Shown here in pieces: positions 1-17,800 of a stretch of 64,000 bases of DNA (positions are counted from its first letter, which is position 1; the number at the start of each line of letters is the position of its first letter). The position numbers and the translations under genes were made by a program. The DNA is from Brachyhypopomus gauderio (Eukaryota; Chordata; Actinopteri; Gymnotiformes; Hypopomidae): assembly GCF_052324685.1 (NCBI RefSeq), contig NC_135214.1, positions 32,200,971 through 32,264,970 of the forward strand. Reading direction: 5' to 3'. The notes beneath the pieces were generated by a model that ran no database searches, had not been told where the DNA came from, and saw nothing but the letters and a program-made list of their open reading frames with translations.

Positions 1-609
1 ATATTTTAAATGTAAATAATAGACATGCGTTCTTTTTTAAATCTGTATTTTTCTCAAATCTTGATAAAACATGTGCAACTGAAAACACGAAGTATAAAAA
101 AAATTAAGATTACACCTCTTTATTGCACAGTTCAATTTGTTAAACTTAGCTGCAAAAATATTCATACTTTAAACTACAATTTTCCAGAAATAAATATTCT
201 GTGAAAAAGTCATAAGTAGAACTCCATGTTCAAATAAAAAGTGCTGATATTTTCACAGTACAATACAAAGAACCATAACAGCATTTTCCCTCTCTTCTCT
301 TATCTGGTTTCTTGGAGAACATGTGTGAGTGACACAAGACAAACAAATATAAGAACTGAACAATTAACAGGAATCTGCAACTTTAGACATTTCAGTAAAC
401 TATTCTGCATTGCATTTGCTGGCCAAAAGTCTGTATGTCATTTGTGCACGATGAATGATGTCCCCATAGCTGAAAACTCGCTCCACTTTTGTCAATATAT
501 TTTTTTCTCGACGTAGATGTCTTCAAATACACAATCCATGCTGAGATAGAACTGGATATTATGATGGTGACAGAGAGAGGCTCTCTTCCCCGAGTTCAGA
601 TACAGAACC

Positions 610-790
610 CAGGGTTGCCAACTCTCACGCATTGAGCGTGAGACACACGCATTTGACCGTCTTCACACGCTCTCACGCCACACATCCGATTTCTCACGCC
701 GGAAAAAATCTAGTTTATTTACCTCTGATCCACATCTATGATTCAATGAGTTACTAGTTCGCTCTGGCACCAACCACTGGCGATCGATCG
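610..790 (+). mobile_element. Truncated MITE, inverted copy of 57833-58050
   Basis: Starts with CAGGGTTGCCAACTCTCACG and continues with strong similarity to the reverse complement of 57833-58050 for roughly 160 bases (words such as CACGCATTTGACCGTCTTCA and ATGATTCAATGAGTTAC are shared). The far terminal inverted repeat is missing, so this copy is truncated or recombined. A short (GATC)n palindrome follows at about 781-799. Confidence 0.7.
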
Positions 791-1013
791 ATCGCGATAT
801 AATACTTAATTTGTGTCCATTTTACACCCCGCCCGGTAAAAATTTACGTTCGCCAACCCCCCATTTGATTGGTTGTGCTGCAGCTCATGCACACACACAC
901 ACGTACAGAGTGTGGAAAAGCAGAGGACTGGTCTGCGTCAGAAGGACGGAAATTAAATTAATGGGGCACACTTTATAAATATTAATATGCGTTTTAAAAT
1001 TTAGATTTGGGGT

Positions 1014-1196
1014 AAAAAAAATCAAGTCTTTGCAAGTAAACAGGTTCAAGTCCAATTCAAGTCCCAAGTTATTGGTGTAAAAGTCCAAGTCAAGTCTAAG
1101 TCTCTGAATATTTTTTCAAGTCAAGTCAAAAGTCTTAATATTAATGACTCGAGTCTGACTCGAGTCCAAGTCATGTGACTCGAGTCCCCACCTCTG
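1014..1196. mobile_element. CAAGTC/GACTCGAGTC-rich DNA element fragment
   Basis: Dense in CAAGTC, TCAAGTC and GACTCGAGTC words and ending with CCCCACCTCTG. This looks like the end of a dispersed non-autonomous DNA element family seen in many fish genomes (recollection, not a search). The opposite end (CAGAGGTGG) was not found, so only one side is preserved or visible. Confidence 0.5.
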
Positions 1197-1464
1197 GTAG
1201 GTGCGCCTGCTGTAGACCAGTGACGGAGTTAAACCCTGAACCGCGGGAGGTGCTGAGACACCACCATGTCCTCTCATCACACACCACCCTGCCCTGGGCA
1301 AGCCAGCCCTGCCTCTTAGGTGTGCAGCCTTCTAATTGGGAGCAGTTGCCTTCACCATGAGTGAGGGTGTCTTAAGTCTGTCATTTAGACCTGGTAATTG
1401 CTAGTGTTTCTGATTTCATGGTCTCTGCCATGTGGAAAAGCTTGGCTGAGTGTGACTGACCTGA

Positions 1465-4852
<3,388 letters not shown>

Positions 4853-6841
4853 TTGATAAATATATCTTTTTGCACACATAAACTGTTCAAATGTGACCAG
4901 AAGGACACTACCTGCACACAAGCACCCCCCCAATCACCACTCTTGCTCTCTCTCAATCACACACACACATACGCACACACACGCACACATGCACACACCT
5001 TCACCTTTACACACTTGTTCTAGTTGTAAGTTGCATGAAATATCTACAGGTCCGTTTATCTGTGTATTGCTCATCTTCCGTGAGTGTGTTCCTGTACACG
5101 TGGCGTGTCCAGGCACACGTCAGATACAGTCCGCCATGACCAACGTCAGCTTTCTCCTGCAGCTCCCTCTGTGTTAGATAGATCCACTCCTCCTGCCAGC
5201 CATCACCGTGGTGTTCTCAATGAGTGACTTTCTTGACGGGGTTTTCAGTGCTCGTAAATTTGTACGTGTTGTTCCAGAAGGAAGGCGGTGGCTTTTACAG
5301 CACGATAAGGCAACTCAGTATCAGTACCTCTGTCAAGTTCAGTATTGTCAAACTAGTGGTAGGAAGGGCAGGTTATGCTTAAATTTGATGTAAGGTTTAC
5401 GGTTTCATAAAGAGAAAACAGGTTGCTTAATCAGCAAGCTCACTTTCAACGGCAACATAGATTAAACAATAGTATGATATTGATGGTTTCCTCGTCCTAA
5501 GATTACAGTATTCCATAATATTGGTATATTGGGAATATACCTGTTTTCTGACTTTAATTATGTTTAGAAATTCTATTGAGGAAGTGGGGTTCTCCTAATT
5601 ACAGGTTGCTTGTTGTAGGAAAACTGTTTTTGAAGGGTTTTGCCAGAATCAGAATCTTTTTGTAACTGCTGAAGAATCCATCTGTGATAAGTTTCTCTCA
5701 AGCAATACAAACCATAGATCCTGATCACACATAAAGTATAAAACAGCAACTTCCACCAGCAGTGTGGGACATCAGATTAGCTCACTTCTGCCACTCTGTG
5801 GTGATACACTGTATTGCGTCCTGAATCTATACAATTTTCATATTTGGCCTCATATGTGATAAACAAAAGGAAAATGTCTGGGGGGAGGGGGGGTAGCACT
5901 AAAAAAGTACAACAGAAACATGACTGAATCAAATCATAGGGCTCTAGACCTGTGTGACCGTATGTGTGAACAAGTCTGACTCTCCTCAGAAAAGGAGGGA
6001 TTTCAGTTGTGCGAGTAAGTTGTATACACGGGGACTGTTATAACAAGACTGTGGATACTGGAAGACTTTATATAGTGAGATTGAGTGAGAGAGATGTAAC
6101 AAAGGTATTTGTGTATTGGGCCAGTTTTTATCATTCTAACATCTGTGATATCTGTATTACTGAGAAGGGGGTTTTTGATAAGAAAATTGAGAGTATATAT
6201 AAATAGAACACGGTAAAGGTTTTGATGATGATATTAAGTGTTTTAAACAGTGTTGTATTTGTGTATGAAAAGTGGTAAAAGGTTCAAAGACAATTGCATT
6301 TGTAAATATAATTTATTCATCAGAACCCAGTTTTGTGGGTGGGGTATTCCTGAGGAGCTTGGTGTTCCCTTCTTTATGTGCTGTTTTTATGGATGTCTGA
6401 GGATCCCATGGAGATTATTGAAAGCCAGCTTCTCTTTTTTCACCACTTCAATCCTTGGGTCAAAACGTCAGTATGCAGTGTTTTTAGATTAGAGATTCGT
6501 TTTATGCCTCCACATTAAATCTGTCTTTGAAAATGGGCTGAGTGTGATTGCCGAGTCACTCGGCAGGACTCTTGGTTTTGGGATTTGTATTTGACCTGTG
6601 CTCTCTTGCTCTCCCTTGTCGGAAACGCTCGATTGGAAGGGAAGCTCGGCCGGTCCGGTTGTGTCTCGCGGTTCGGAGATCTCTCTGTTCACTGCTCGGC
6701 TTCTGTTCGCGCTCTGGACAAAGATGTAAAAGAAATAAGAATTTAAATGACCAGAATAGGGCTGAAATAATGGAATCACTATGGAGTGGTAATAGTCATT
6801 TAAAGAGTGATGTGTGTATTCTTGTCTGTGAAGGGTTGATT

Positions 6842-6908
<67 letters not shown>

Positions 6909-9200
6909 TGTGTGTGCGTGCGTGTGTGTGGTTCATGGTTCGTATTGATCATTGTCTAGTCTTCAGTTTAGCCTGCCACTCCATCACTCATGCAAACATC
7001 AGCATCCCCATAAAAACATGTTTTTGTTTACCTGTTGTAGAAAAGCACATTTTTGTTTACCTGTTGTTGGGGGTTTTCCATCTTCATTATGCCTTATCGA
7101 ACTACATTTCTACATTTGTCTTTATTCTCTTTTTCTTTTTCATCAAAGTATACCGCAGGAAATATGTATTATTTTTGTGTTGTGTTTATATGTTATGTTT
7201 TTTTACCACATGTATTTATTGTCTTTTTTTTACTTTCTTGCTTTGACAACTGATGGCCAAGAATGACTATGTGCAGTGCAGACCAAAAACACAAGATACT
7301 GAAATTCTGTAACTATGAAGGATGTATAAAGAATTATCACCATCCTCAGTTACTTCCTTTAGTCCTGGCATTTTACAAAGTATTTTGAACTGGTGCGTGA
7401 ATTGTGATTTTCCAAATACTGAGAACCCACAGTATTACAGTATTAGGTTGTCATTCCTGGTCTGTAAAGCTCCCAACTAAGCTGTGCTGGCATTATTATT
7501 AAGCACTACAATGTAATTTGATGTGTCTGGACACAAGATTAACTTTTACAGTATGCCTCAGGGGATTCTGATGTAATCTTTTTCGACAGGCATATCATTG
7601 TTATTGCACTGTTTTACTTATTGTACCAAAAAGTTGTCAGAAGATGTAACATTTCAGCATTTCTGAACAAATATTTCAGTACTGAAATGTTTCAAAATGA
7701 AATGTTTCAAAATGAGCACTCCTGCCAGTCCAATGCATGATCACAGGTTTATTTAAAATAAAAGTATTTTAATTCACCCACTGCTACATGCCAGTACATA
7801 CAGTACCTGAGTACTGTAGGCAAAGCTTTAAAGAAAGCAGTGTTGTAGGCAGACAGCCAACATGCTTATCCTTTTAGTAGTATTTTGGCCTGTGTGGGGT
7901 TATCTGGCAAAACTGGTGCTGATATTCTACATGTTTTATACTCCAAATGTCTTAGTTATTGTACAAAGACATGGAAATGCTGAACTGCATAAAATCAGCC
8001 AACAGTGATTCCTATCCCATTTTAAAACAAAGGTTCATCGTTGTTGGACCGCCATATTGATGGGTGAATCTACTCTCTTTTATTACATCAGTTCTCTAAT
8101 GTTCTTGTTTGATCTCTAATGTTTGTGGATGACTCTAATAGCATCAGAGTCACTTTGCATTCCACTCAATGCTCAATCATCCTTTAGCTAAATGGGCCTC
8201 GGATTTCAATAGTTTTTTTTTTGTTGTTGTTGTTTTTCCCACCCAGTGGATTAATTGCCAAGATCCTGTCTGTCTGAACAAGAGTAATTAGCTTGGATGA
8301 ACTTGTGAATGTAATGAGGTTGGATTTGATTGGTGGGTGAGCGTGGACAGGCTTGTTTAGGGTTTATATTTAACGGTCATCTTAATGTGTGGAAACACCT
8401 GAAAATCTTGGTGAGGTTTGACATCCATGCTGAGTATGGAAACATTTAATATTTTATCATACCAATCATTAGAAACCTGCCAGATAACCCCAACAAAAGG
8501 GTTTTAAAAGACCCGACCGTGTTGATCTGTTAAAAAAAACACCAGAAAGTCGGACAAGAAACCATCAGACAACATAAACACTGCTGCATTGTGTAAACAC
8601 GTCAGTCATTTCATAGATATGCCAAACGTCAAAACAATTTTTGTTGTTTCCGTCCACGTTGAATCTGTATTGATTTGCTGTACACATGACTAATTCTGTT
8701 ATTATAAGTACTATTCTAATTATCATTAATTATATTAGTGGCAGGCCACTGGGTACCATTGTATGTTAATAATCCAATGAAATCTGTGCAAGATCATGAA
8801 ATTGTTTATGAATTAAAGCGAGAAAAAAGACTTGAGTGTGAACATTCACTTTAGATTTCAAAATGTCATGAGTTTTGTCTATTATGTTTGTGAATTATTT
8901 TATAAACAAAAATATCAAATATGGGGAAAATATATGTTGTGCAAATAACCAGTCATAAACTGGTTAGTTTAGTCATAAACTAACACCATGTCAAAACACG
9001 TTAAATTACTGTAAAATCAGAAGGTAAAAGTATCTTACACATGTACATGTTTAATAGCTAATAATTACTTAAGAAAACTGCTTAAATATTTTGTATTCTG
9101 AAAAAAATGTTTCTTCACACGTTTAAGTAAATAATAGTGATCTAAGATGATCAGAAGGATGATGAAACTGGTGGTAAAACAGTATCAAAGCTGGGCCATC
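4853..9200. other. fgd1 3'UTR and fgd1-tfe3 spacer
   Basis: No coding exon was recognised. CA repeats lie at about 4960-4998 and a long TG repeat at 6846-6908. The sequence is otherwise AT-rich single-copy-looking DNA; the fgd1 3'UTR end could not be fixed (a candidate AATAAA lies near 7757). The short reading frames here have biased composition or follow the TG repeat and are not supported. Confidence 0.5.
6846..6908 (+). repeat. (TG)n microsatellite, about 30 units
   Basis: An uninterrupted TG run of about 60 bases, continuing imperfectly to about 6930. Confidence 0.95.
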
Positions 9201-9229
9201 TATGCAAGTAAACAAGAATTTCCTCTCGT

Positions 9230-9653
9230 GGCACTATTGGACAGAAGATAATAAGTCCCGGTCGTAGAGCACGGCCATTGGACCACGTCTCTGTCTGTCA
9301 AACATCTGCCGATCGGCCATCTCGAAGCAACGTCACTTCGGGGTTTTCCTGTTCCAAAGCCGCTCCAGTTGGTTAGCTGGACTGGTCGCTACTTCTGGAT
9401 GCTTTTCTTCCGAGTCATCTGAACAAACTCTTATGAAAGCAAAGCTAGCCAGTCACAACACGCGGATCTTTACCGACGCCCGGTCATTGCATTTAGCTCA
9501 GGACGACAACAGTGCGTCGCCACTGTATGCAAGATAATACACCGTTTCCCACTGAGACCTCACCCAACTCCAGAAATGTCTGGTTCGGCTGTCACGAAAC
9601 AGGAGCACAGAGAAGGAAAGGGAATGTCGGAGTCTTGGTTTCCACAGAAGAGC
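9230..9653 (+). promoter_or_regulatory. Probable tfe3 promoter and 5'UTR
   Basis: A locally more CpG-containing stretch directly upstream of the tfe3 start. It contains CCATTGG (inverted CCAAT context, about 9277), an ACGTCAC CRE-like half at about 9330 and GCCATCTC (YY1-like, about 9317). No TATA box is evident. The transcription start cannot be placed from sequence alone. Confidence 0.45.
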
Positions 9654-12600
9654 ATGAGTCAGACAGTCCAGGCCGGGCAGCGAGCTCCTCACGAACAGCA
9701 GACAGTCTTCGTGATTCTTGATTCCACTGCTGAATCCGTTAATCTCATCAGGTGAGTCTGCAGACCGCTGTGTTGTTGTTGCTGTTGTTGTTGACATGTT
9801 TTAGGACCACATTACAGCATGCATTGTATTCAGTTAAGTTGCATCTTCAACTGTTTCTCTTTCCTGTACTGAAAATTCAGAGTCGCTAACGTGTATCTTG
9901 TGCTTAAAATGTTACACAGTAATGTAAAGATAACATTTAATTTGCACGGCCTGTTATGACATGATACCTGATTTTACTGAGTGATGTGAATATTTGGGGC
10001 CGTAGATAGGCCAAAGACTTAAATGTATCTTTTTAACATTTGAAGATAACAACTTTGTTGTCTGACTGCTTGCAACACAGTTCAAAAGTGAACCTACTTT
10101 TTGAAAATGACATCAGACGCGTGTACTGCAGCTCTGAAGCTTTGCTAAAGGCATTTCTAGATCTTGACTGGTGCACCTGACTCCTTTTAAGGCCTCTAGT
10201 TTAATAATGTTTTTATAAGAGAGCAGTTTGATCTGGTTGTTGATCTGACGCCTGTCACACTACCTCATCTGACTAACTTGCAGACCTTGCAACTTTATTC
10301 CTTTGTGACCCATTGATAAGTCATCCAGCAGAATGCAGAGTAAGCGCTTCTTTACTGGAAAAAGGAGTTTGGTTTGTGCAGAGACACAGGATTTGAGAGC
10401 TGATATAGTCATTTGTCACTTTTCCTCAGTGAATCTACACAGTGCTTTCACTCATGTATGCAGACAAGCTGTTTGCGCTAGTTGATAAAGCATATCATTG
10501 GGAGGGATTACAGACCAGAACTACTGTTTATGGAAAACCATTTTAGTCAACACACATAAGCTGGTAAATCTTTAAATATCTACTAGATTTCAGTCTCTCC
10601 TCCAGTTCTTATTATTAAGGGGCTTGTTGGGTAGTCCTACTTGTCTCCGCAAGGCAGATGTACTGTGTATGATATTAACATACATAGTGTTTAATGAAAG
10701 TCAAAGCTTAGTAATGTAATTTGTAGAACCTTGTAATGACACAGTCACTCTGGTGCAGACATGTCATATTGTGGTTTCATTAACATGCTCATGAAGTTGA
10801 AACACCCAGAAAATATTCCCAAATATTAGAAGTTTCAACGTTAGAGTTGGTCTTTGAGGTATTGAGCATCAGAAGGACAAACCAGCTAACAGTGCGTTTG
10901 TGTGGGTTATCCTGAATTGTGAAGTGAGTGTGTGTGAATTACACACTCTGCTGTTTTGCTGCGGCCAGAATGCTACGTTGTGCCTTTGAACGTCAAAACC
11001 TCAGACTTTCACTTCTTGGAATCAAAAACTGATGAGGTGTTTCAGAGTGGACACGTGTCTTTCTCTGAAATGTGAGCTCTGTTGAGCGTATGGCCTCCAT
11101 TTTACTACTGCCATCCAGAACTGGGATTCCACAGGAAGTGACTCAGCAGATTTGACACCTTTGCTTTCCAGTGTGACCTTTATTTAAATGAATAGAAGAT
11201 GGAGAACTGCTGAGTCCAGTCAGAGTTTTTTTGGTCTCAGGAAATTTGTCAGATACATTCGCCACAAGAAAGAAAACATCTGAAAAACAGCGTAGTCTAA
11301 AATAAAATGAACCCGCCCTATTTGTCTTTTTGACAGATACATTGCCTGACAGGCCATCAATTCTTTATCTTGTTTTTGTGATCTAAATCTGCCTTATGTT
11401 CAAGACCTTTCTCAACATTTTCTCATAACATACATCCCCTTCATTGCCAGGATTTTAATATTAGCCTCTTGCTCCTCTATATGACTGGGCTTTTTAGTTC
11501 TGTCCATCTGTTTATTGCTGATTTCATATAAAATTTTCACCAGATGGGTTTCCCTCTCAGAGCCAGTGCCATATGTACTTTATTCCCCATCCCTGTATTA
11601 TTCTGTATTACTAGAAATAACTCATGTATGACCTAGTAATAACATGAATTCACTTGCATAGGTGCAAAGGTGTACTCTTATTTTGTTGTGGGTTTTCTGT
11701 TAAAGTAGTTTCAGTTTAGGAAGGGGAACCCCATTTAGTTTCTCGCACACTTTGTGACACAATGGTTGCTGTATGTAGTTGTCAGTGAAATCAGGCAAAT
11801 ATTTTAAAAGGTGCCATTTCTTATCTGGGTTTGTTTTACAGTTTTCTTATGTTACTAGAGTTTAAAATATAATCGTTAGATTTAAGTTACGATGAAATCA
11901 CCACTTATTACTTGAAGAGAAAGATCTTTCTTAACTTCAGTGTGCCTTGTGGTGATGCAGGTGCTCCCTCTAGCGGTGACAACGGTATGTTACGGTTTTG
12001 ACACAGCTTCCTATTTTGGGGTAAATACCGAGCGCTGCTTGGTGGTGCGTAACTCGGTTAAAAGCGGACTTTACAGGACCGCAGGAATCCTTGTAATTTG
12101 AGATTTTTCCGCTTTTGAAATCTAGTATTCTAGTCAAGATGCCTTTGCCATCTCATCTCAGGAGAAACTGGTCAGGCTGTTGGAGTGCTAGTGTCATCAT
12201 GGCACAATTTGTCTCTGGACTATAACCAAAACACACGGGAGAGAGAGCGACGCTTCACTTCCTAACCGGTGTTTTAGGATCAAGACGTTGACTTCTTCAC
12301 TGCGGATTAAATTCATGAGTACGAATTTGTCGTAGGATAACCGGAACTGGAATGACGTTTAGTTCCCATCACTCGGATAACCCACATTCTCGTACACCCT
12401 TAACGCGGATGATATTTATATGCATATTTTTTGTGTATTAACCGTAAATCCGTTGGGGTGGCCCACGTCTTCATACCCATCGGATCTGAAGGTAGGTTTT
12501 GCTGACACTTGTAATCCTGTAATCGTGCGTGGCGCGTTTGGTTATTAGTCCTGAGGTTGTGTTCACTTTCGGGCGACACGTTCATTGTAGAGTAAGCAGA

Positions 12601-14797
12601 CTTTGAACCATTTTAAGTATTTGACACACATCACATAATATAAAGCAATGCTCTGTTAATCTTTTAAAACGTGATCGTATAACCATTTCCATATCCAATA
12701 CATGGCATATTTGTCATTCTAAACAGTTGGATAGCCTAAATGTTTTTCTTATGCTCAGTGGAGGGAGAAATCTAGTCTGTTGATTCTGTATTTGGGAGAT
12801 TGGGGGTGGTGGGGGGCTGATGTGGTCCACCAGCATCCATCCATCCATTTAAGACAAGGCGGCATCTCTACATGTGAGCCAAGCCAGAGTAGCTCAGCAG
12901 TGCTTTAGGTCGAGTTCAAAGAGATTCTCTAGCTTCATGGCCTACCACCTTGATGACCTTCCCAGTCACCCTGACTGGTTTTCTCTGGCGGGCTGGTTTC
13001 TGTGCAGGCTTGTCCACTTCTGAGAGATGTTTCTTTTTTCAAAGGTTAAAAAATATTTCATCCTGGTGCTGTTCTTCTTATCTCAGTGTGGAGCCCCTTT
13101 TACCAGAGTCCGGGATCGTGGCTGACATCGAGGTGGAAGGCATCCTCGCGTCTGATTCAGAAACGTTCTATCAGCTGAAGAGTCAGCCCATCACAATCAG
13201 GTGAGATCAGACACATGCCAGCACCACCTCGGATAAGACGGTAATTACAGTGTGACTGTTGTAGTTCACAGATCATTCTCAGCTGTTCTTGGAGGCTTCT
13301 CAGTTACATTTGCAACTTCACAGATGCAGCAGCACTGTCTCGAAAACAATTGCATGTCTGTTTATTTGTTTGTAAAAATGTTCAGCTCTACTGAAACCCA
13401 TTGAACCAAACCTTCTAATCTCAAATCCAAATGTACTCACTCGTAACCAGATAAGCCAATAATCCACCCAAACTCAACCATGGAGTCAAGGTCCACCTAC
13501 ATACCGGACCTCAAAGCCCAGGAACTCCCTTGGTGTAACGATAGTCGATTGCGCCGAAAATGATCAAGAGTTTGTTCTTTAGTTTGTAGTGTTGATTCAG
13601 AGAAGGACTAGATAGCCCATTACTCACTGTGTCTTTTGATGAGAGATACTCCCCCCTTCCCTACCCCCCACCTCCCAATTCCCCTTAGCACCCCCCCCCC
13701 CCCAGCTCATTATCCAGTACTGAATGTCCATCATTGTCTTTGTTTTAGATGGTAATCAGATCAGCAGTGAAACGGAGAGCTGTTTACTTTGGAATATGTG
13801 CATGCTTTCCACAATTTTCCAGTGACTCAGTTTGGGGAGCCTGTGTGCCTGTGTCTACCTGCTCTCCTGTGCCTGTGTCTACCTGTTCTCCTGTGCCTGT
13901 GTCTACCTGTTCTCCTGTGCCTGTGTCTACCTGCTCTCCTGTGCCTGTGTCTACCTGCTCTCCTGTGCCTGTGTCTACCTGTTCTCCTGTGCCTGTGTCT
14001 ACCTGCTCTCCTGTGCCTGTGTCTACCTGTTCTCCTGTGCCTGTGTCTACCTGTTCTCATGTGCCTGTGTCCACCTGCTCTCCTGTGCCTGTGTCTACCT
14101 GTTCTCCTGTGCCTGTGTCTACTTGTTCTCCTGTGCCTGTGTCTACCTGTTCTCCTGTGCCTGTGTCTACCTGCTCTCCTGTGCCTGTGTCTACCTGCTC
14201 TCCTGTGCCTGTGTCTACTTGTTCTCCTGTGCCTGTGTCTACCTGTTCTCCTGTGCCTGTGTCTACCTGCTCTCCTGTGCCTGTGTCTACCTGTTCTCCT
14301 GTGCCTGTGTCTACCTGCTCTCCTGTGCCTGTGTCTACCTGCTCTCCTGTGCCTGTGTCTACCTGCTCTCCTGTGCCTGTGTCCACCTGCTCTCCTGTGC
14401 CTGTGTCTACCTGTTCTCCTGTGCCTGTGTCTACTTGTTCTCCTGTGCCTGTGTCTACCTGTTCTCCTGTGCCTGTGTCTACCTGCTCTCCTGTGCCTGT
14501 GTCTACCTGCTCTCCTGTGCCTGTGTCTACCTGCTCTCCTGTGCCTGTGTCTACCTGTTCTCCTGTGCCTGTGTCTACCTGCTCTCTTGATGCAGCCCTG
14601 TCAGGAGTTTGCTCTCCTAGATGGGGTGCAGTACAGCTCAGCCTTTGGCTGCACCACATTGACTGCAGGGTTGCACAGCTAAACATCTTTCGGAGGTTAT
14701 GGGGTCAGGAGAGGGCCCTGGGTGCATGTGCTGACCTCTCTCACAGCCGCTGCCATCTGTATGGTACTCTGCCCTTTGGCCCTATAAGCAGAGAGAG

Positions 14798-14828
<31 letters not shown>

Positions 14829-17800
14829 GAGAGATAGAGAGAGATGCAGAAAGAGACACAGACAGGGAGACAGATATATACAGAGAGAGACAGACAGACA
14901 GAAAGAGAGACAGACAGGGAGAGATATATACAGAGTGACAGACAGACAGGGAGAGATAGCAATAGAGAGAGATACAGAAAGAGAGACAGACAGGGAGAGA
15001 GATATATACAGAGAGACAGACAGGGAGAGAGATATATACAGAGAGACAGACAGAAAGCGAGACTGACAGGGAGAGATGTATACAGATAGAGAGAGACAGA
15101 TAGAGAGAGTCAGACAGGGAGAGACAGACTGCATGTTGTTGATGCCGCTGGCTGCTCTGGGAGTTCCCACAGTGACTCAGCAGATATTTGGGGTATGCTG
15201 GGAAGAGGTGTGAGGGACTTTCGTGGGAAAACCTTTCAGCCATCTTAGCTTTATTGTTGTTTCTGCAGGATTTATTCATGAAAAATTGCCTTCTGCCTTC
15301 TGATGTTCAACAGCATGTACTCAAAGTGATGTGATCAGACACAAAGTAAATAATCTCCTTTTCTCCATCCATTAGAACAATGTAATTCCCAGCCAAAAGG
15401 TAAATCATAATTTGTTCTTGATGGTATCTGGCCCCAGAAGATGATTCTCTTCTGCAGTGTCTCATTACAGTTTTACTGTGCAGTTAAACGTAGACTTTGT
15501 GTAAGTGTCATAAGTAGAGGTGTGCTCTGCGTGGGGATTACACTAGCGTATAGTGTGCCGTTGGAGTACAACTTCTGTATGTTTTCACTTCTTTACACTG
15601 TTTACTTGTCTCTTTCTATGTTTGCTTTGTTGGTTTGTGGTAGTTAGGCTGCTTTAATAACAACAACAATCATTTTGACTTATGTATTGCCATTCACAAG
15701 CTTGCATTACAAACTAAAAAAAATCTTGACTCACCAATCAGTACTCAGTGGTTTACTCTAACTGGTCTAATTTAATATTTATTAAACATCTTAAGGAACG
15801 AATTCAGCTCTGGGACATTCATAGAGTTATACTGGAATAGAGTTATATTGACAAAGGCAAGCTGACTCTATATATGTTGTGAGGTGCTGTGGAATTATAG
15901 CCGACATGTTGGCATCACCCTGGTGAAGCAGCTTGGCACTAATGGAGTTGCTATTAAAGGTGCTGGTGTATCTCCTCACCCTGAAGCGGATTTTCTGCTC
16001 CTGCCCCCCTCCTAGTGACCCGGCAGCCCCGGCCGTGTGTGTGTCCAGCCCGGTCTCCTCCGCCATGACGTCACGGGTGTTGATGAGGCAGGAGTTGATG
16101 AGGCAGCAGGCCCAGGACCAGGAGCGCAGAGAAGCCCAGCAACACGCCTCCAGCGCCCAGCTACGCCCCGCCGACGCCTCGCCCGCCATCTCCGTCACCT
16201 CCACCCTGCCGTCGGGTCGCCCTACGCCCACGCAGGTCCCCGTGGAAGTGCTGAAGGTAGGAGGAGGGTGGGGCTGATTCCCAGCAGAGCAGGGAAAACA
16301 CACGGATCAGTTCTGAGAACATTTCACCGGTGTTTCCAGTAACACCACCACATTGTTTTAAGTGTGGTATGTATAAATGCTGTAGTAGACCTTGACCTTT
16401 TAGATCTGGTTTTAGATTATGAATAAAAATAATAGTTTGGTGATGTATAACTGTGGGAATTGGGGTGTTTTTTAGTGCAGTCATGATTAGCATGACAAAT
16501 ACAAGAATTCTTGATCAGCAGTGAAGATAAATGTTTGAAATACCCACAATTGCAAGGATGTGTTCCTGCTATGTGTCTCTGCAGGTCCAGACTCACCTGG
16601 AGAACCCCACCAAGTACCACATCCAGCAGGCTCAGAGGCAGCAGGTGAAGCAGTACCTCTCCCACACGCTTGGCAACAAGGCGTCCAACCAGACGCTGGC
16701 CGCATCCTCCTCGCCGCAGGCAGGCTCCGCCCCCAAGCTGGCTCCGGCCAACAGCAGCACTCCAAGCAGCCCCTTAGCCGTGCTCAGCCTTGGTCCGAAC
16801 AAAGAGGAGGTAAGACCCAATCCAGCACGGGCCGCCGGGCTGCGGCACGGGCCACAATTTCTCTGTCCCTCACACAGCACCTCGCTTTGGGGATGTCCGT
16901 CCCTCGGTCGTCTTGACTTTACGTCTCATCTCTGGCTCGGCACTGACAGGTTTAAACAGAGGAAAGAATGTTTTCCTGCTTTCTGGCACAAAAGCCATAA
17001 TAAAACTCATATTTGTTTTAGACCTTCCTTGTCTTTAACGTAGCAGTATGGATTCATTCATGATATGATTAACCCTGTTCACAGTGAGTAATAAAGGCGA
17101 GACCAGACACGCCTAGCTTTGCCAGAACGCTCCTGGTCGCAGAGCAGTTGTTGCACAAGTGTTAATGCCATTTCAACGAGAGACAGACAGTCAGTCACAG
17201 AGGGTCCAGAAGACACGTCCTTCATATTAGAAGTCCCTGAGATATTATTTAGACTCTTGGCCAGTGCCGTCATAGTAGGTGGGCGGGACTGCAGTTACAC
17301 CCAATGAGGAGCAGAAGGACTCAGTGGTAGTGTTAACATTTAGCTTGAATGCCATGAAAGACAGACATCTAAAATATGAAAGGACTGCTATGCATTTGAC
17401 TGTACTGGAATTCAGAGATATCTTTAAATACCTTTCAAGGTTTTGGGTGCCTTGATTTCTCTGGGGAAGCATATGAAAACATTTGGAGATTAGTTAAGAA
17501 TGGCTTGGAGGTGATCTTTTCATAAGATCCTATTAAGGTCCTATTGTGAACTGGTTCTAGTTCATTAGCTCAAGTCCAGGGACGTGATTCCTTATTTGCG
17601 AAACCACTGATGACTCGCTACTGTGGAAAAGAACAGCAAAATGCTGATGTTTCAACTCGCCAGTTCCTTAAAAATAACGCCAGGTTTGAGCTGTAAATGA
17701 AGGAAAATTTCACAACTGACCATGTCCAGTGGTGCCGTGGGGTAGCACCGGGGGTCTGCAGACAAGGCTGGTGTGCTTTGTAGACTTTGTAACTCCAGCT

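Noticed and set aside
12950-13086. Continuous frame reading from an upstream ATG into tfe3 exon 2
   Set aside because: A good acceptor (TTATCTCAG) precedes 13087, and exon 1 at 9654-9751 joins in phase and matches the TFE3 N-terminus (TVFVILD), so the upstream part is intron.
13749-14837. 362-codon plus-strand frame and matching minus-strand frames (up to 209 codons)
   Set aside because: They are produced by a 24-bp tandem repeat without stop codons. No homology outside the repeat, and the tfe3 exon phases already join correctly across this intron.
14697-15279. Overlapping minus-strand frames rich in Leu/Ser/Cys
   Set aside because: Translation of a degenerate GACAGA satellite; composition explains the open frames.
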